Shown here: positions 25,459-32,392 of the stretch, piece after piece
Position numbering within the stretch: the stretch's first letter is position 1
Layout: every line of letters starts with the position of its first letter
DNA from: Clostridiales bacterium
GTDB taxonomy: Bacteria; Bacillota; Clostridia; Lachnospirales; JAISER01
DNA length: 32,392 nt
Direction: 5' to 3'
Assembly (NCBI GenBank): GCA_031263985.1
Contig: JAISER010000042.1
Coordinates: 1 to 32,392 of the forward strand
Position numbers and translations under genes: made by a program
The notes under the pieces: generated by a model
The model's database searches: none
What the model was told of the DNA's origin: nothing
Seen by the model: only the letters and a program-made list of their open reading frames with translations

Positions 25459-25656
25459 ATGCCCAAAGTGAAAACGAAAAGAGCGGCAGCTAAACGTTTT
25501 AAGGTTACAGGTTCAGGTAAGATAAAATATTTTAAAGCTAACAAACAGCATATATTAACGAAAAAGACTCCGAAGCGGAAAAGAAAGCTTCGCGCTCCGG
25601 GAATTATAGATAAAACTAATATGCGGCAAGTAAAGCGTATGCTTCCCTACGCCTAG
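25459..25656 (+). CDS. rpmI: 50S ribosomal protein bL35
   Basis: This basic protein of 65 residues reads [20 protein letters not shown] and then [18 protein letters not shown], the standard L35 signature. It binds 23S rRNA. It lies in the conserved infC-rpmI-rplT order, with GGAGGATTAAAA before the ATG. The gap to rplT is unusually long (217 bases). Confidence 0.96.
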   Translation: MPKVKTKRAAAKRFKVTGSGKIKYFKANKQHILTKKTPKRKRKLRAPGIIDKTNMRQVKRMLPYA

Positions 25657-25873
25657 TTAAACGCCTGAACCTATGTCTGAAATCGTATGCGGCAACGTGA
25701 ACGGCGGCGCGTGATTAAGGCGAATGTTTCACGTCTGCAGGAAGAAAGGGGTCTGGGGACGAAGTCCCCAGTGGGGTTTGGGGCGAAGCCCCAATGTAAT
25801 AAGAGCGCCGCTTTTGGCGGCGCGGTGCGAACGCGCGAAGCGTGTTCGCATACCATGTTAAGGAGGATGCGTA
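25657..25873 (+). other. Expanded spacer between rpmI and rplT with hairpins
   Basis: It contains part of the 119-bp repeat family (25748-25793) and two further hairpins: GCGCCGC/GCGGCGC around 25804-25822, and TGCGAACGCG/CGTGTTCGCA around 25827-25850. None has a T-tract. The rplT ribosome site AAGGAGGATGCGT is at the end. Confidence 0.6.
25748..25793 (-). repeat. Partial copy of the 119-bp repeat between rpmI and rplT
   Basis: GGGGTCTGGGGACGAAGTCC followed by CCAGTGGGG and TTTGGGGCGAAGCCCC reproduce the central hairpin blocks of the elements at 12133 and 13422 in reverse. The terminal repeats are missing. Confidence 0.65.
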
Positions 25874-26233
25874 ATGTCCAGAGTGAAGGGCGCTTTAAGC
25901 GCCAGAAAAAAACATAAAAAAGTTCTAAAAATGGCTAAAGGTTTTTTTGGGGCGAGAAGCAAGCAATATCGCGTCGCGAAGCAATCCGTTATGCGCGCGA
26001 TGGCCAGTTCTTTCGCCGGCAGAAAGCAAACGAAAAGGGAATATCGTCGTCTTTGGATAACGAGAATAAACGCGGCCGCGCGTATTAACGGCATATCATA
26101 TAGCAAACTGATGAACGGACTTAAAACGTCGGGTATAAACATTAACAGAAAGATGCTCGCGGAGTTAGCGGTGAATGACTCTAACGCCTTCGCCGTCTTG
26201 GCGGAAAAGGCGAAAGAGAGCTTCGCTAATTAA
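25874..26233 (+). CDS. rplT: 50S ribosomal protein bL20
   Basis: This 119-residue RNA-binding assembly protein reads [20 protein letters not shown], with [20 protein letters not shown] and [16 protein letters not shown]. In Firmicutes it also represses its own operon through the infC leader, which is present here at 24690-24850. AAGGAGGATGCGTA precedes the start. Its length is the usual 117-120. Confidence 0.97.
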   Translation: MSRVKGALSARKKHKKVLKMAKGFFGARSKQYRVAKQSVMRAMASSFAGRKQTKREYRRLWITRINAAARINGISYSKLMNGLKTSGININRKMLAELAVNDSNAFAVLAEKAKESFAN

Positions 26234-26275
26234 TAGTTTTAGTTTGAATTGTCGTATCTTTTATAAAACGCCGGG

Positions 26276-26305
26276 CGCGTCCGTTTCTACAGACGGGCGC
26301 GTTTT
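26276..26305 (+). terminator. Terminator of the infC-rpmI-rplT operon
   Basis: CGCGTCCGT and ACGGGCGCG pair over 9 bp with one G-T wobble, followed by TTTT. It lies 43 bases after rplT. Confidence 0.7.
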
Positions 26306-26357
26306 CGCGATTGCCGATCGTTTAACAGCGGCGATTATCGCCGGAAGGCTTAATATT

Positions 26358-27632
26358 ATGACGATTTATATTAAAAACGGCAGGGTCATCGACCCCGCCA
26401 ATAACTTTGACGCCATATCCGACGTGTTTATAAAGGATGGCTCACTGACGAAAACGCCCGAGTCCCCTAAAGCCGACTTGACTATAAACGCCGACGGATT
26501 ATGGGTCGTTCCAGGTTTTATAGACTTGCACACGCATCTGCGCGAACCAGGCTTTGAACGCAAGGAAACTATAGAAACCGGCGCGGCGGCGGCGGCGGCC
26601 GGAGGATTTTCCGCAATATGCGCGATGCCGAATACTAACCCTGTGGCGGACAGCGTTGAAGTCTTGTCCTACATAAAAAATAAGGCTGAAAGCTGTAGCT
26701 CCGTACGCGTGTTTCCCATATGCTCCGTCACCGCCGGGATGCGGGGGAGAGAGCTGAATGATTACGCGGCCCTTAGAAAATACGCCGTCGCCATAAGTGA
26801 GGACGGTAAAAGCGTGCAAGACGACTCCGTTATGGAAAAAGCTTTTTTTAAAGCTAAAGCCGCTGGTCTTAAGATATTTTCTCACTGTGAGCGAGAATCG
26901 CTCATGAACGGAGGCGTGATAAACGACGGAGCGGCGGCGGAACGCTTCGGCTTTCCTGGCATAACGAGCGAAACGGAAGAAACTATTATAGAACGGGATA
27001 TACGTTTAGCCGAGAAAGCCGGCGCCTCGCTGCACATATGCCATGTAAGCTCCGCGGGGGGCGTAACGCTCATTCGTCAAGCCCGTGAACGCGGAGTTGA
27101 CGTGACGTGTGAAGTCTGCCCGCACCATTTTACGTTGACGGACGAGGATATAACGGACGACGACTCTAATTTTAAGATGGCTCCGCCGCTCCGCTCAAGA
27201 ATTGACCGCGCCGCGCTTATCGAAGGTTTGCGCGACGGAACGATATCAGCTATAGCTACCGACCACGCGCCCCATAGCGCGCGTGACAAGGAAGGCGGGT
27301 TTTTAAAGGCGGCGAATGGGATAATAGGGCTTGAAACCGCTTTGCCATTAGCTATTTCGGAGCTTTCACGGGTTCTGACGCCGTCCGAAATCATTTCAAA
27401 AATGTCGCTCAACCCTGCGAGGATATTGGGCGTCGCCGGCGGAACGCTGTCTGTCGGAGCGTCAGCTGACGTTACGATAATAAATCCGTCGGAGCGGTAC
27501 AAAATCGATATTTCGATATTCCGCTCCAAAAGTAAAAACAGTCCGTTTAATGGGCGCGCGGTGGTTGGGCGCGTTATATATTCTATAATATCGGGAAGAG
27601 TCGCTTATGATTATAGACAAACTAATAGATGA
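26358..27632 (+). CDS. pyrC: Dihydroorotase, class I
   Basis: This 424-residue zinc amidohydrolase cyclises carbamoyl-aspartate to dihydroorotate, the third step of pyrimidine synthesis. The zinc motif DLHTHLREPG has His58 and His60, and the substrate Arg62. PNTNPV, FSHCE, HICHVSS and the catalytic ATDHAPHS follow in order. The long frame opens 61 codons earlier, inside rplT and the terminator. ATG 26358 (MTIYIKNGRVIDP) is the family start, although its ribosome site is weak. It overlaps pyrF by 26 bases. First gene of pyrC-pyrF-pyrK-pyrD-pyrE; no pyrB, pyrR or carbamoyl-phosphate synthase is in the window. Confidence 0.95.
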   Translation: MTIYIKNGRVIDPANNFDAISDVFIKDGSLTKTPESPKADLTINADGLWVVPGFIDLHTHLREPGFERKETIETGAAAAAAGGFSAICAMPNTNPVADSVEVLSYIKNKAESCSSVRVFPICSVTAGMRGRELNDYAALRKYAVAISEDGKSVQDDSVMEKAFFKAKAAGLKIFSHCERESLMNGGVINDGAAAERFGFPGITSETEETIIERDIRLAEKAGASLHICHVSSAGGVTLIRQARERGVDVTCEVCPHHFTLTDEDITDDDSNFKMAPPLRSRIDRAALIEGLRDGTISAIATDHAPHSARDKEGGFLKAANGIIGLETALPLAISELSRVLTPSEIISKMSLNPARILGVAGGTLSVGASADVTIINPSERYKIDISIFRSKSKNSPFNGRAVVGRVIYSIISGRVAYDYRQTNR

Positions 27633-28536
27633 AATAAAAAGAAAAGAGAACCCATCCGTAGTCGGCCTTGATCCAAGGCTTGATTTTGTGCCGGGTTTTA
27701 TAAAGGAAGAAGCGTTCAAATCGTATGGTCGTTCGCTTAAGGGCGCCGCGGCGGCGTTTCTGAGCTTTAATAAGCGCATCATCGACGCCGTGGCGGATAT
27801 AGTTCCGGCCGTGAAGCCGCAAATAGCCATGTATGAGCGGTTAGGCGCCGACGGCGTGGCGGCTTATATAGATACGATAAATTACGCCAAGGGGAAAAAT
27901 CTTGTCGTCATCGGAGATGTGAAGCGCGGCGACGTAGCTTCAACGGCTAAAGCGTATTCCGATGGGCATATAGGCAGGGTACGGATCGACGGCGAAGAAT
28001 TTACGGTCTTTAACGAGGATTTTATAACCGTAAACCCGTATCTGGGAGGCGACTCGCTGACGCCATATATCGAGGACTGCGAGAAGTATGATAAAGGCGT
28101 ATTCGTATTGGTGAAGACGTCGAATCCCATGAGCGGTCAAATTCAAGACTTGCCTATAGTTGATAAAGGCGAAATCTATCAGGAGGTCGGGCTAATCGTG
28201 TCCGGTCTGTCATGTAAACTCACTGGGAAAAATGGATTTAGCTCTATAGGCGCCGTCGTGGGAGCTACGCATAGGGAGCAGGCTGAAAAGCTCAGGAGGA
28301 TTATGCCAAGCGTATTCTTTCTTGTGCCGGGCTATGGAGCGCAAGGCGGTTCAGCGGAGGATATAGCGGTATGTTTTAACGACGACGGAATTGGCGCCGT
28401 CGTAAATAGCTCGCGAGGAATAATAGCCGCCTATAAAAACGAGAAGTATGAGGCGTTTGGCGAAACCGGCTTTGCGGAGGCGGCCAGACGCGCCGCGATC
28501 GATATGAAAGAAGAGTTGGTCGCCGCTATAAAATAA
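27607..28536 (+). CDS. pyrF: Orotidine-5'-phosphate decarboxylase, type 2
   Basis: This 309-residue enzyme removes CO2 from OMP to give UMP. The long 'type 2' form is recognised by VVGLDPRLDFVP near the N-terminus, KPQIAMYERLGADGVAAY, and VIGDVKRGDVASTAKAYSDG, which holds the catalytic D-x-K-x-x-D array. The C-terminal phosphate loop is PGYGAQGGSAED then NSSRGIIAAY. Its start ATG lies within the last codons of pyrC, indicating coupled translation. Usual length is 270-310. Confidence 0.95.
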   Translation: MIIDKLIDEIKRKENPSVVGLDPRLDFVPGFIKEEAFKSYGRSLKGAAAAFLSFNKRIIDAVADIVPAVKPQIAMYERLGADGVAAYIDTINYAKGKNLVVIGDVKRGDVASTAKAYSDGHIGRVRIDGEEFTVFNEDFITVNPYLGGDSLTPYIEDCEKYDKGVFVLVKTSNPMSGQIQDLPIVDKGEIYQEVGLIVSGLSCKLTGKNGFSSIGAVVGATHREQAEKLRRIMPSVFFLVPGYGAQGGSAEDIAVCFNDDGIGAVVNSSRGIIAAYKNEKYEAFGETGFAEAARRAAIDMKEELVAAIK

Positions 28537-28599
28537 TTTTAAGCGGTTCTCGCTCGAGTCGCGTATGTGAGAGAAGCGCCTGTATGTAGGAGATGCTAT

Positions 28600-29415
28600 A
28601 TGGACAAAAAACGTATAAAAGCCATAATTACCGTTAACGCTCATATGGCCGCGAATATGTTCGACATGCGCTTGTCGGCGCCGTTTATAGCTGAAACCGC
28701 GGTTGCGGGACAGTTCGTCACGGTATATCTGAACGACGGAGCCAGGCTTTTGCCGAGGCCGTTCGGCGTCTGCGGCGCGGATCGGCGAACGGGTGAGATA
28801 CGAATAGTTTACGGCGTCGTGGGGGAAGGCACGCGCGTTTTATCGAGGATGCGCGAAGACGATGAAATTTTTGTCATGGGTCCTATAGGCGTGGGGTTCC
28901 CGACGGAAGGCCGTGAAAGACATATTATTATCGGCGGTGGCGCTGGCATTCCGCCGCTTTTGTTTTTATGTCAGAGACTGGCGAAAGCGAACGCTGGGAA
29001 TATAGACGTTTTCTTAGGTTATAGAACCGTCTTGACGGATGGGCATCGGAACGGTGCGTTTTTGGCAAATGATTTCTCTGAAATTGGAGTGGTTCCAAAA
29101 ATCGCGACGGACGACGGATCGCTGGGATTTAAAGGAGACGCGCCATCTCTGTTCGTTAAAGAAATTGAGCCGGCGTCCCTGCGAAACGCTCGCGTTTACG
29201 CTTGCGGGCCAAACGGTATGCTAAAAGCTGTCGCGCGTTTGGCGAGAAAGTTTGATTTGGACTGTTTTATTTCCGTGGAGGAACGTATGGCGTGCGGGCT
29301 TGGCGCTTGCGTCGGATGTGTCGTGAAAGTAAAAGATAAAGGCGAGTGGACGTATAAGAAAGTGTGTTCCAATGGGCCGGTTTTTAGCGCTGAGGAGGTT
29401 TTTTTCGATGAATAG
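28600..29415 (+). CDS. pyrK: Dihydroorotate dehydrogenase B, electron-transfer subunit
   Basis: This 271-residue FAD and 2Fe-2S protein passes electrons from PyrD to NAD+. It has the FAD-binding RPFGVCGADRRTGEIRIVYG region, a GPIGVGFP loop, IIGGGAGIPPLL for NAD binding, and the iron-sulphur motif with Cys232, Cys237, Cys240 and Cys256. ATG 28600 has TAGGAGATGCTAT before it; the frame opens 11 codons upstream at a poorer site. It overlaps pyrD by 8 bases, matching their one-to-one complex. Confidence 0.94.
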   Translation: MDKKRIKAIITVNAHMAANMFDMRLSAPFIAETAVAGQFVTVYLNDGARLLPRPFGVCGADRRTGEIRIVYGVVGEGTRVLSRMREDDEIFVMGPIGVGFPTEGRERHIIIGGGAGIPPLLFLCQRLAKANAGNIDVFLGYRTVLTDGHRNGAFLANDFSEIGVVPKIATDDGSLGFKGDAPSLFVKEIEPASLRNARVYACGPNGMLKAVARLARKFDLDCFISVEERMACGLGACVGCVVKVKDKGEWTYKKVCSNGPVFSAEEVFFDE

Positions 29416-30313
29416 CGGTGTAGCTATAGCTGGCGTATGGTTTAAGAATCCTGTTATAACGGCCTCAGGAACGTTCGGCCACGGAGAGGAATACGCGGAT
29501 TTTGTGGATTTAAATAAACTTGGAGGTGTAACGGTTAAAGGAGTTTCGACCGAACCGTGGAAAGGGAATAAGCCGCCGCGCGTAGTCGAGACATATGGAG
29601 GCATGTTAAACGCGGTAGGTCTGCAAAATCCGGGCGTCAAAGCTTTTCTGCAAAAAGACCTGCCATATTTGCGGCGTTTTGATACGAATGTAATTGTGAA
29701 CATATGCGGACATACGGTAGATGAGTACGCTGCGGCCGCGCGCATGATATCTGAAGCTGGCGGCGCGGACATGCTTGAAGTCAATATATCGTGCCCAAAT
29801 ATTCAAGATGGCGGAATGGCTTTTGGATCCGATCCCGCGGCGGCGGCTCGGGTTATAAAAGCTGTGCGAGAAACGACGCGTTTACCTGTCATAGCGAAGT
29901 TAAGCCCGAACGTAACCGATATAACGGAAATAGCGAAGGCGGCGGAAAGCGAAGGAGCGGACTGCATCTCGCTTATAAACACGGTTCTGGGCATGAAGAT
30001 AGACGTAAAGACAAAAAAACCGGTTCTGGGCAACGTGTTCGGCGGACTGTCCGGCCCGGCGATTAAACCTATCGCTGTGCGTATGGTTTGGCAGACGGCG
30101 CGCGCCGTAAGCGCGCCTATCATAGGAATGGGCGGCGTGAGCGACGCTGAGGACGCCATTGAATTTTTGCTTGCCGGCGCAAGCTTAGTGGCTGTTGGTA
30201 GCGCTAATTTTTTTAATCCGACCGTTACCGTCGAAATAATTGAAGGCATTGAGAAATATATGTTGGAAAACGGTTTTAGTAATGTCGCCGAGATAAGGGC
30301 GCAGACTGTTTAA
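29408..30313 (+). CDS. pyrD: Dihydroorotate dehydrogenase B, catalytic subunit (NAD-dependent)
   Basis: This FMN protein of 301 residues oxidises dihydroorotate to orotate. It has VITASGTFGHGEEY, then NAVGLQNPG, and the active-site loop EVNISCPNI with catalytic Cys129, as in class 1 enzymes. GGLSGPAIKPIAVRMV and GMGGVSDAEDAIEFLLAGAS are the FMN-phosphate loops. The pairing with pyrK fixes it as type 1B. GAGGAGGTTTTTTTCG lies before ATG 29408 inside the end of pyrK. Confidence 0.96.
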   Translation: MNSGVAIAGVWFKNPVITASGTFGHGEEYADFVDLNKLGGVTVKGVSTEPWKGNKPPRVVETYGGMLNAVGLQNPGVKAFLQKDLPYLRRFDTNVIVNICGHTVDEYAAAARMISEAGGADMLEVNISCPNIQDGGMAFGSDPAAAARVIKAVRETTRLPVIAKLSPNVTDITEIAKAAESEGADCISLINTVLGMKIDVKTKKPVLGNVFGGLSGPAIKPIAVRMVWQTARAVSAPIIGMGGVSDAEDAIEFLLAGASLVAVGSANFFNPTVTVEIIEGIEKYMLENGFSNVAEIRAQTV

Positions 30314-30568
30314 AACCGCGGTCGAAACTTTTTCGCTTCGCAAAAAAGTTTCTTTGAACAGGAGTCTTCAGCCGATAGCTTGCCACATGGCTCACGAGAA
30401 ACGATCGTCGGATAGGCGCGGCGTACGACATGGGCTTCACGCTATTATTCGTTAAAAGAAAAAGACGGTTTTCGGCGACCAAGAACGGCGGCGTTTTTAG
30501 ATGGGCGTCCCGGACCGATAATTTGAATGTGACTTCGAGTGAATCTTAAGAATATGGAGGTAACGCGC
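30314..30568 (+). other. Spacer between pyrD and pyrE
   Basis: It holds an imperfect hairpin AACTTTTTCGCTTCGCAAAAAAGTT near 30327-30351 without a T-tract. I see no frame. It ends with the pyrE ribosome site GGAGGT. The gap is large for an operon whose other genes overlap, so pyrE may have its own transcript. Confidence 0.4.
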
Positions 30569-31156
30569 ATGATAGCGAAAGAAGAGGCGGAAAAAATGCT
30601 TGTGGACGCGGAAGCTCTTTTAATCGGGCATTTCATATTGACCTCAGGCAAGCATAGCGACAGATACATGCAATGCGCTAAGCTGCTTCAATATCCGCAA
30701 AAGGCTGAAATTATAGCGAAAGAGCTTGCCGGCGATTTCCGCGCGGATGGAGCGCAGGCTGTCATAGGACCCGCGTTGGGCGGCGTAATAATTGCCTACG
30801 AGTTAGCAAGACAGCTTAATGTAAAGAACATGTTCGCCGAGCGTGAAAACGGTAAAATGACGCTTAGGCGCGGTTTTGAGCTTGAAAAAGGCATGAATGT
30901 GATTGTCGCTGAGGATGTCATAACGACGGGCGGTTCGGTGAAAGAAGTTATGGATCTTGTTCGCGCGACGGGCGCTAATGTCGCGGGCGTTTGCGCGATT
31001 GTCGATAGGAGTATGGGCAAAGTGGACTTTGGCGTGAAGACGCGCGCCGTTTATACAGCGGAAATCAACGCTTGGGATGCTGAAGATTGTCCGCTTTGCG
31101 CAAGAGGCGGCGCGGCGGCTATTAAACCGGGGAGCAGAGGTTTAGAGCGGCTTTAA
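30569..31156 (+). CDS. pyrE: Orotate phosphoribosyltransferase
   Basis: This 195-residue enzyme joins orotate and PRPP to make OMP, the substrate of PyrF. The PRPP motif is VIVAEDVITTGGSVKE (about residues 111-126). The N-terminal HFILTSGKHSDRYMQCAKLL is typical of the clostridial branch, as is the Cys-containing C-terminus DCPLCARGG. ATG 30569 has ATGGAGGTAACGCGC before it; ten codons of upstream frame are unlikely. It is separated from pyrD by 255 bases. Confidence 0.93.
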   Translation: MIAKEEAEKMLVDAEALLIGHFILTSGKHSDRYMQCAKLLQYPQKAEIIAKELAGDFRADGAQAVIGPALGGVIIAYELARQLNVKNMFAERENGKMTLRRGFELEKGMNVIVAEDVITTGGSVKEVMDLVRATGANVAGVCAIVDRSMGKVDFGVKTRAVYTAEINAWDAEDCPLCARGGAAAIKPGSRGLERL

Positions 31157-32279
31157 GCGCAAGAGGAAAAGTCCAAAAACGCTTGTGGAAACGGAAGCGT
31201 TCGTGAGTAAGAGCAGTTATTATTTGAGGCCGCGCGATATGGTGAGGACATGCTCGTCAAACATGACAGCCCTATCAAAGCCAAGACCTCAATGACGCTA
31301 ACTTTTTCGATCTCGCATTTACAGCTTGAACCGCAAAATGCCATTTCCAAGCGCATAATCGCCAGGGCTTTTGCCTTACCGCGACAGCCATATCGTTGAA
31401 ACCGGACGGAATGACCTTCTCCCGCGCGAAAGTCAAACACAAGAGAGAAACGAGCGTCGCGCCGATCTATCGTAAACAATAAATATGTCGGATACGATTT
31501 GGCTTCAATCCGCGGAAGGATCATTCGCGTATGCGAGTTAAGACGTGACGGCGTATATAAAACCGTCTAAGCGACGAGCGAAGCGGATGTTCACACGCGG
31601 AACAATCATGGGAAGCGAGTAGTTATCGGATCTATTTTCGCGCTTCACTAGAAGTTTTCTAAAGCGATTTACAGGAGTCGCGTCAACGCTTAGTTGTGAG
31701 GGAGACGCGCGCATATGGGGGATTGGGAGAATAAGGGCGCCTCGAGTGAAATGTCAAAGTGCAGGGCAATGTAAACAATTTTCTATAAAGGCAATCTTCC
31801 GCGATATTTATAATTCAAGTATAGCGCGTTCTCGAAGTCGAAGAAACAAAAACAATAGACAGTTCCCCATAAATCCGTCCCTAGTCCTTAATTTTGATTG
31901 TCCATTTTTTGGCGATGTCGCAAGCGGCCGGAAACGAGGATTTTTTTAAGGCGCCCTCTGACGGGAAGACCAGCGCCCTGCGTTAACCCTACGATACTGA
32001 CTGTTCAAGCTTTCTATGGCGTTTGGGTATACAGAGCCTTCCTGACCGCCATATAATTAACGTCTCATAGCGCTTGGATATATTTTTCCCATTCCGCCTT
32101 GACTTCCGTCCCAATTCCTCGTTCCGAGGTGTGATAAATGGTTTCCAGGTCGTTAGCGAAGGTTTTATTGTGGCTTACGCGGCGCAACGCTGATATTCCA
32201 TCATTGGAAAAGCGGTCTATATCGCTTCCTTAATATAAATATACCGGAAAGCCTATCAGCGCGCGGCGCGAGAATATAG
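31157..32279. other. Eroded gene-free region
   Basis: About 1.1 kb without a convincing gene. A minus-strand frame at 31153-31524 carries protein-like runs (ARFSLVFDFRAGEGHSVRF, KALAIMRLEMAFCGSSCKC), but I cannot place it and it overlaps the pyrE end. It may be another decayed transposase. A hairpin AACGCTT/AAGCGTT near 31179-31200 lacks a T-tract. Confidence 0.4.
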
Positions 32280-32392
32280 TTAAATGCTATTAAAACAGTA
32301 ACGCAAACAATCATCAAAACTATCGAAATAGGATAAATCTTTCCTGAGCTCGCGTTTAAGCCATGCCCAAAATTTCTCAATTGGGTTATATT
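32280..32392 (-). CDS. IS630-family transposase, C-terminus only (cut by window edge)
   Basis: The minus frame from the edge reads YNPIEKFWAWLKRELRKDLS, then YFDSFDDCLRYCFNSI and a stop at 32280-32282. This is the end of the DDE domain with the final Glu in N-P-I-E. It differs from the IS630 copies at 587 and 16093 (which read FWANVKRGLRL), so it is a separate element. No defect is visible in the part shown. Confidence 0.75.
   Translation of the reverse strand, partial: YNPIEKFWAWLKRELRKDLSYFDSFDDCLRYCFNSI

Noticed and set aside
26175-26357. Upstream extension of pyrC
   Set aside because: It overlaps rplT and the terminator hairpin; family homology starts at 26358.
31153-31524. Minus-strand gene after pyrE
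   Set aside because: Some runs look protein-like, but it overlaps the pyrE stop, has no ribosome site and matches no family I know; kept only as a note in the gene-free region.

Overview
The window looks like a piece of chromosome from an anaerobic member of the Bacillota, most likely class Clostridia. The evidence is Shine-Dalgarno-led genes, the pyrH-frr-uppS and infC-rpmI-rplT orders, a Firmicutes-type leader with attenuator before infC, a pyrC-pyrF-pyrK-pyrD-pyrE operon with the NAD-linked PyrK/PyrD pair, a DivIVA-like protein, a copper-amine-oxidase-N-domain exported protein, and LarC. The genus cannot be named from the sequence. Intact housekeeping genes alternate with heavily decayed mobile DNA, so this is a genome full of insertion-sequence relics and small repeats.

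Layout. 1-3430 is mobile debris: the start of an ISAs1-type transposase at the edge, a dead IS630 copy, and a decayed prophage lysis module (holin plus a multi-frameshifted endolysin) ending next to a tRNA-Thr gene (3547-3620) and a tRNA-Thr relic. 4508-8586 holds pth and mfd. An IS110-family element (about 8612-10200), with a probable guide (bridge) RNA region, separates mfd from larC and a metallophosphoesterase (10271-12132). Next are a DEDD-type exonuclease (12390-13154) and GTP-type PEP carboxykinase (13575-15335), whose leader carries a terminator-like hairpin and a 119-bp repeat. 15346-17700 is a second graveyard: a 101-bp tandem repeat, IS630 fragments, a decayed pair of tyrosine recombinases and an ISAs1 fragment.

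17776-20246 holds pyrH, frr and uppS. A secreted two-module protein, tRNA-Gln, a cupin and a DivIVA-like protein follow. 23003-24430 is a single frame joining TadA to MsrA and MsrB. 24590-26233 is the infC-rpmI-rplT operon. 26358-31156 is de novo pyrimidine synthesis (pyrC, F, K, D, E). The last 1.2 kb is eroded DNA that ends in the 3' end of another IS630 transposase.

The observations most worth checking are: (1) infC starts at AUU and has an in-frame TAA exactly in the linker between its two domains; (2) the TadA-MsrAB fusion depends on one base of an A8 tract; (3) a 119-bp terminal-inverted-repeat family has entered the pckG leader and the space between rpmI and rplT; (4) a 101-bp tandem repeat; (5) the IS110 upstream RNA; (6) a terminator-like hairpin immediately after the pckG promoter. 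I did not find a convincing wholly new multi-gene system.
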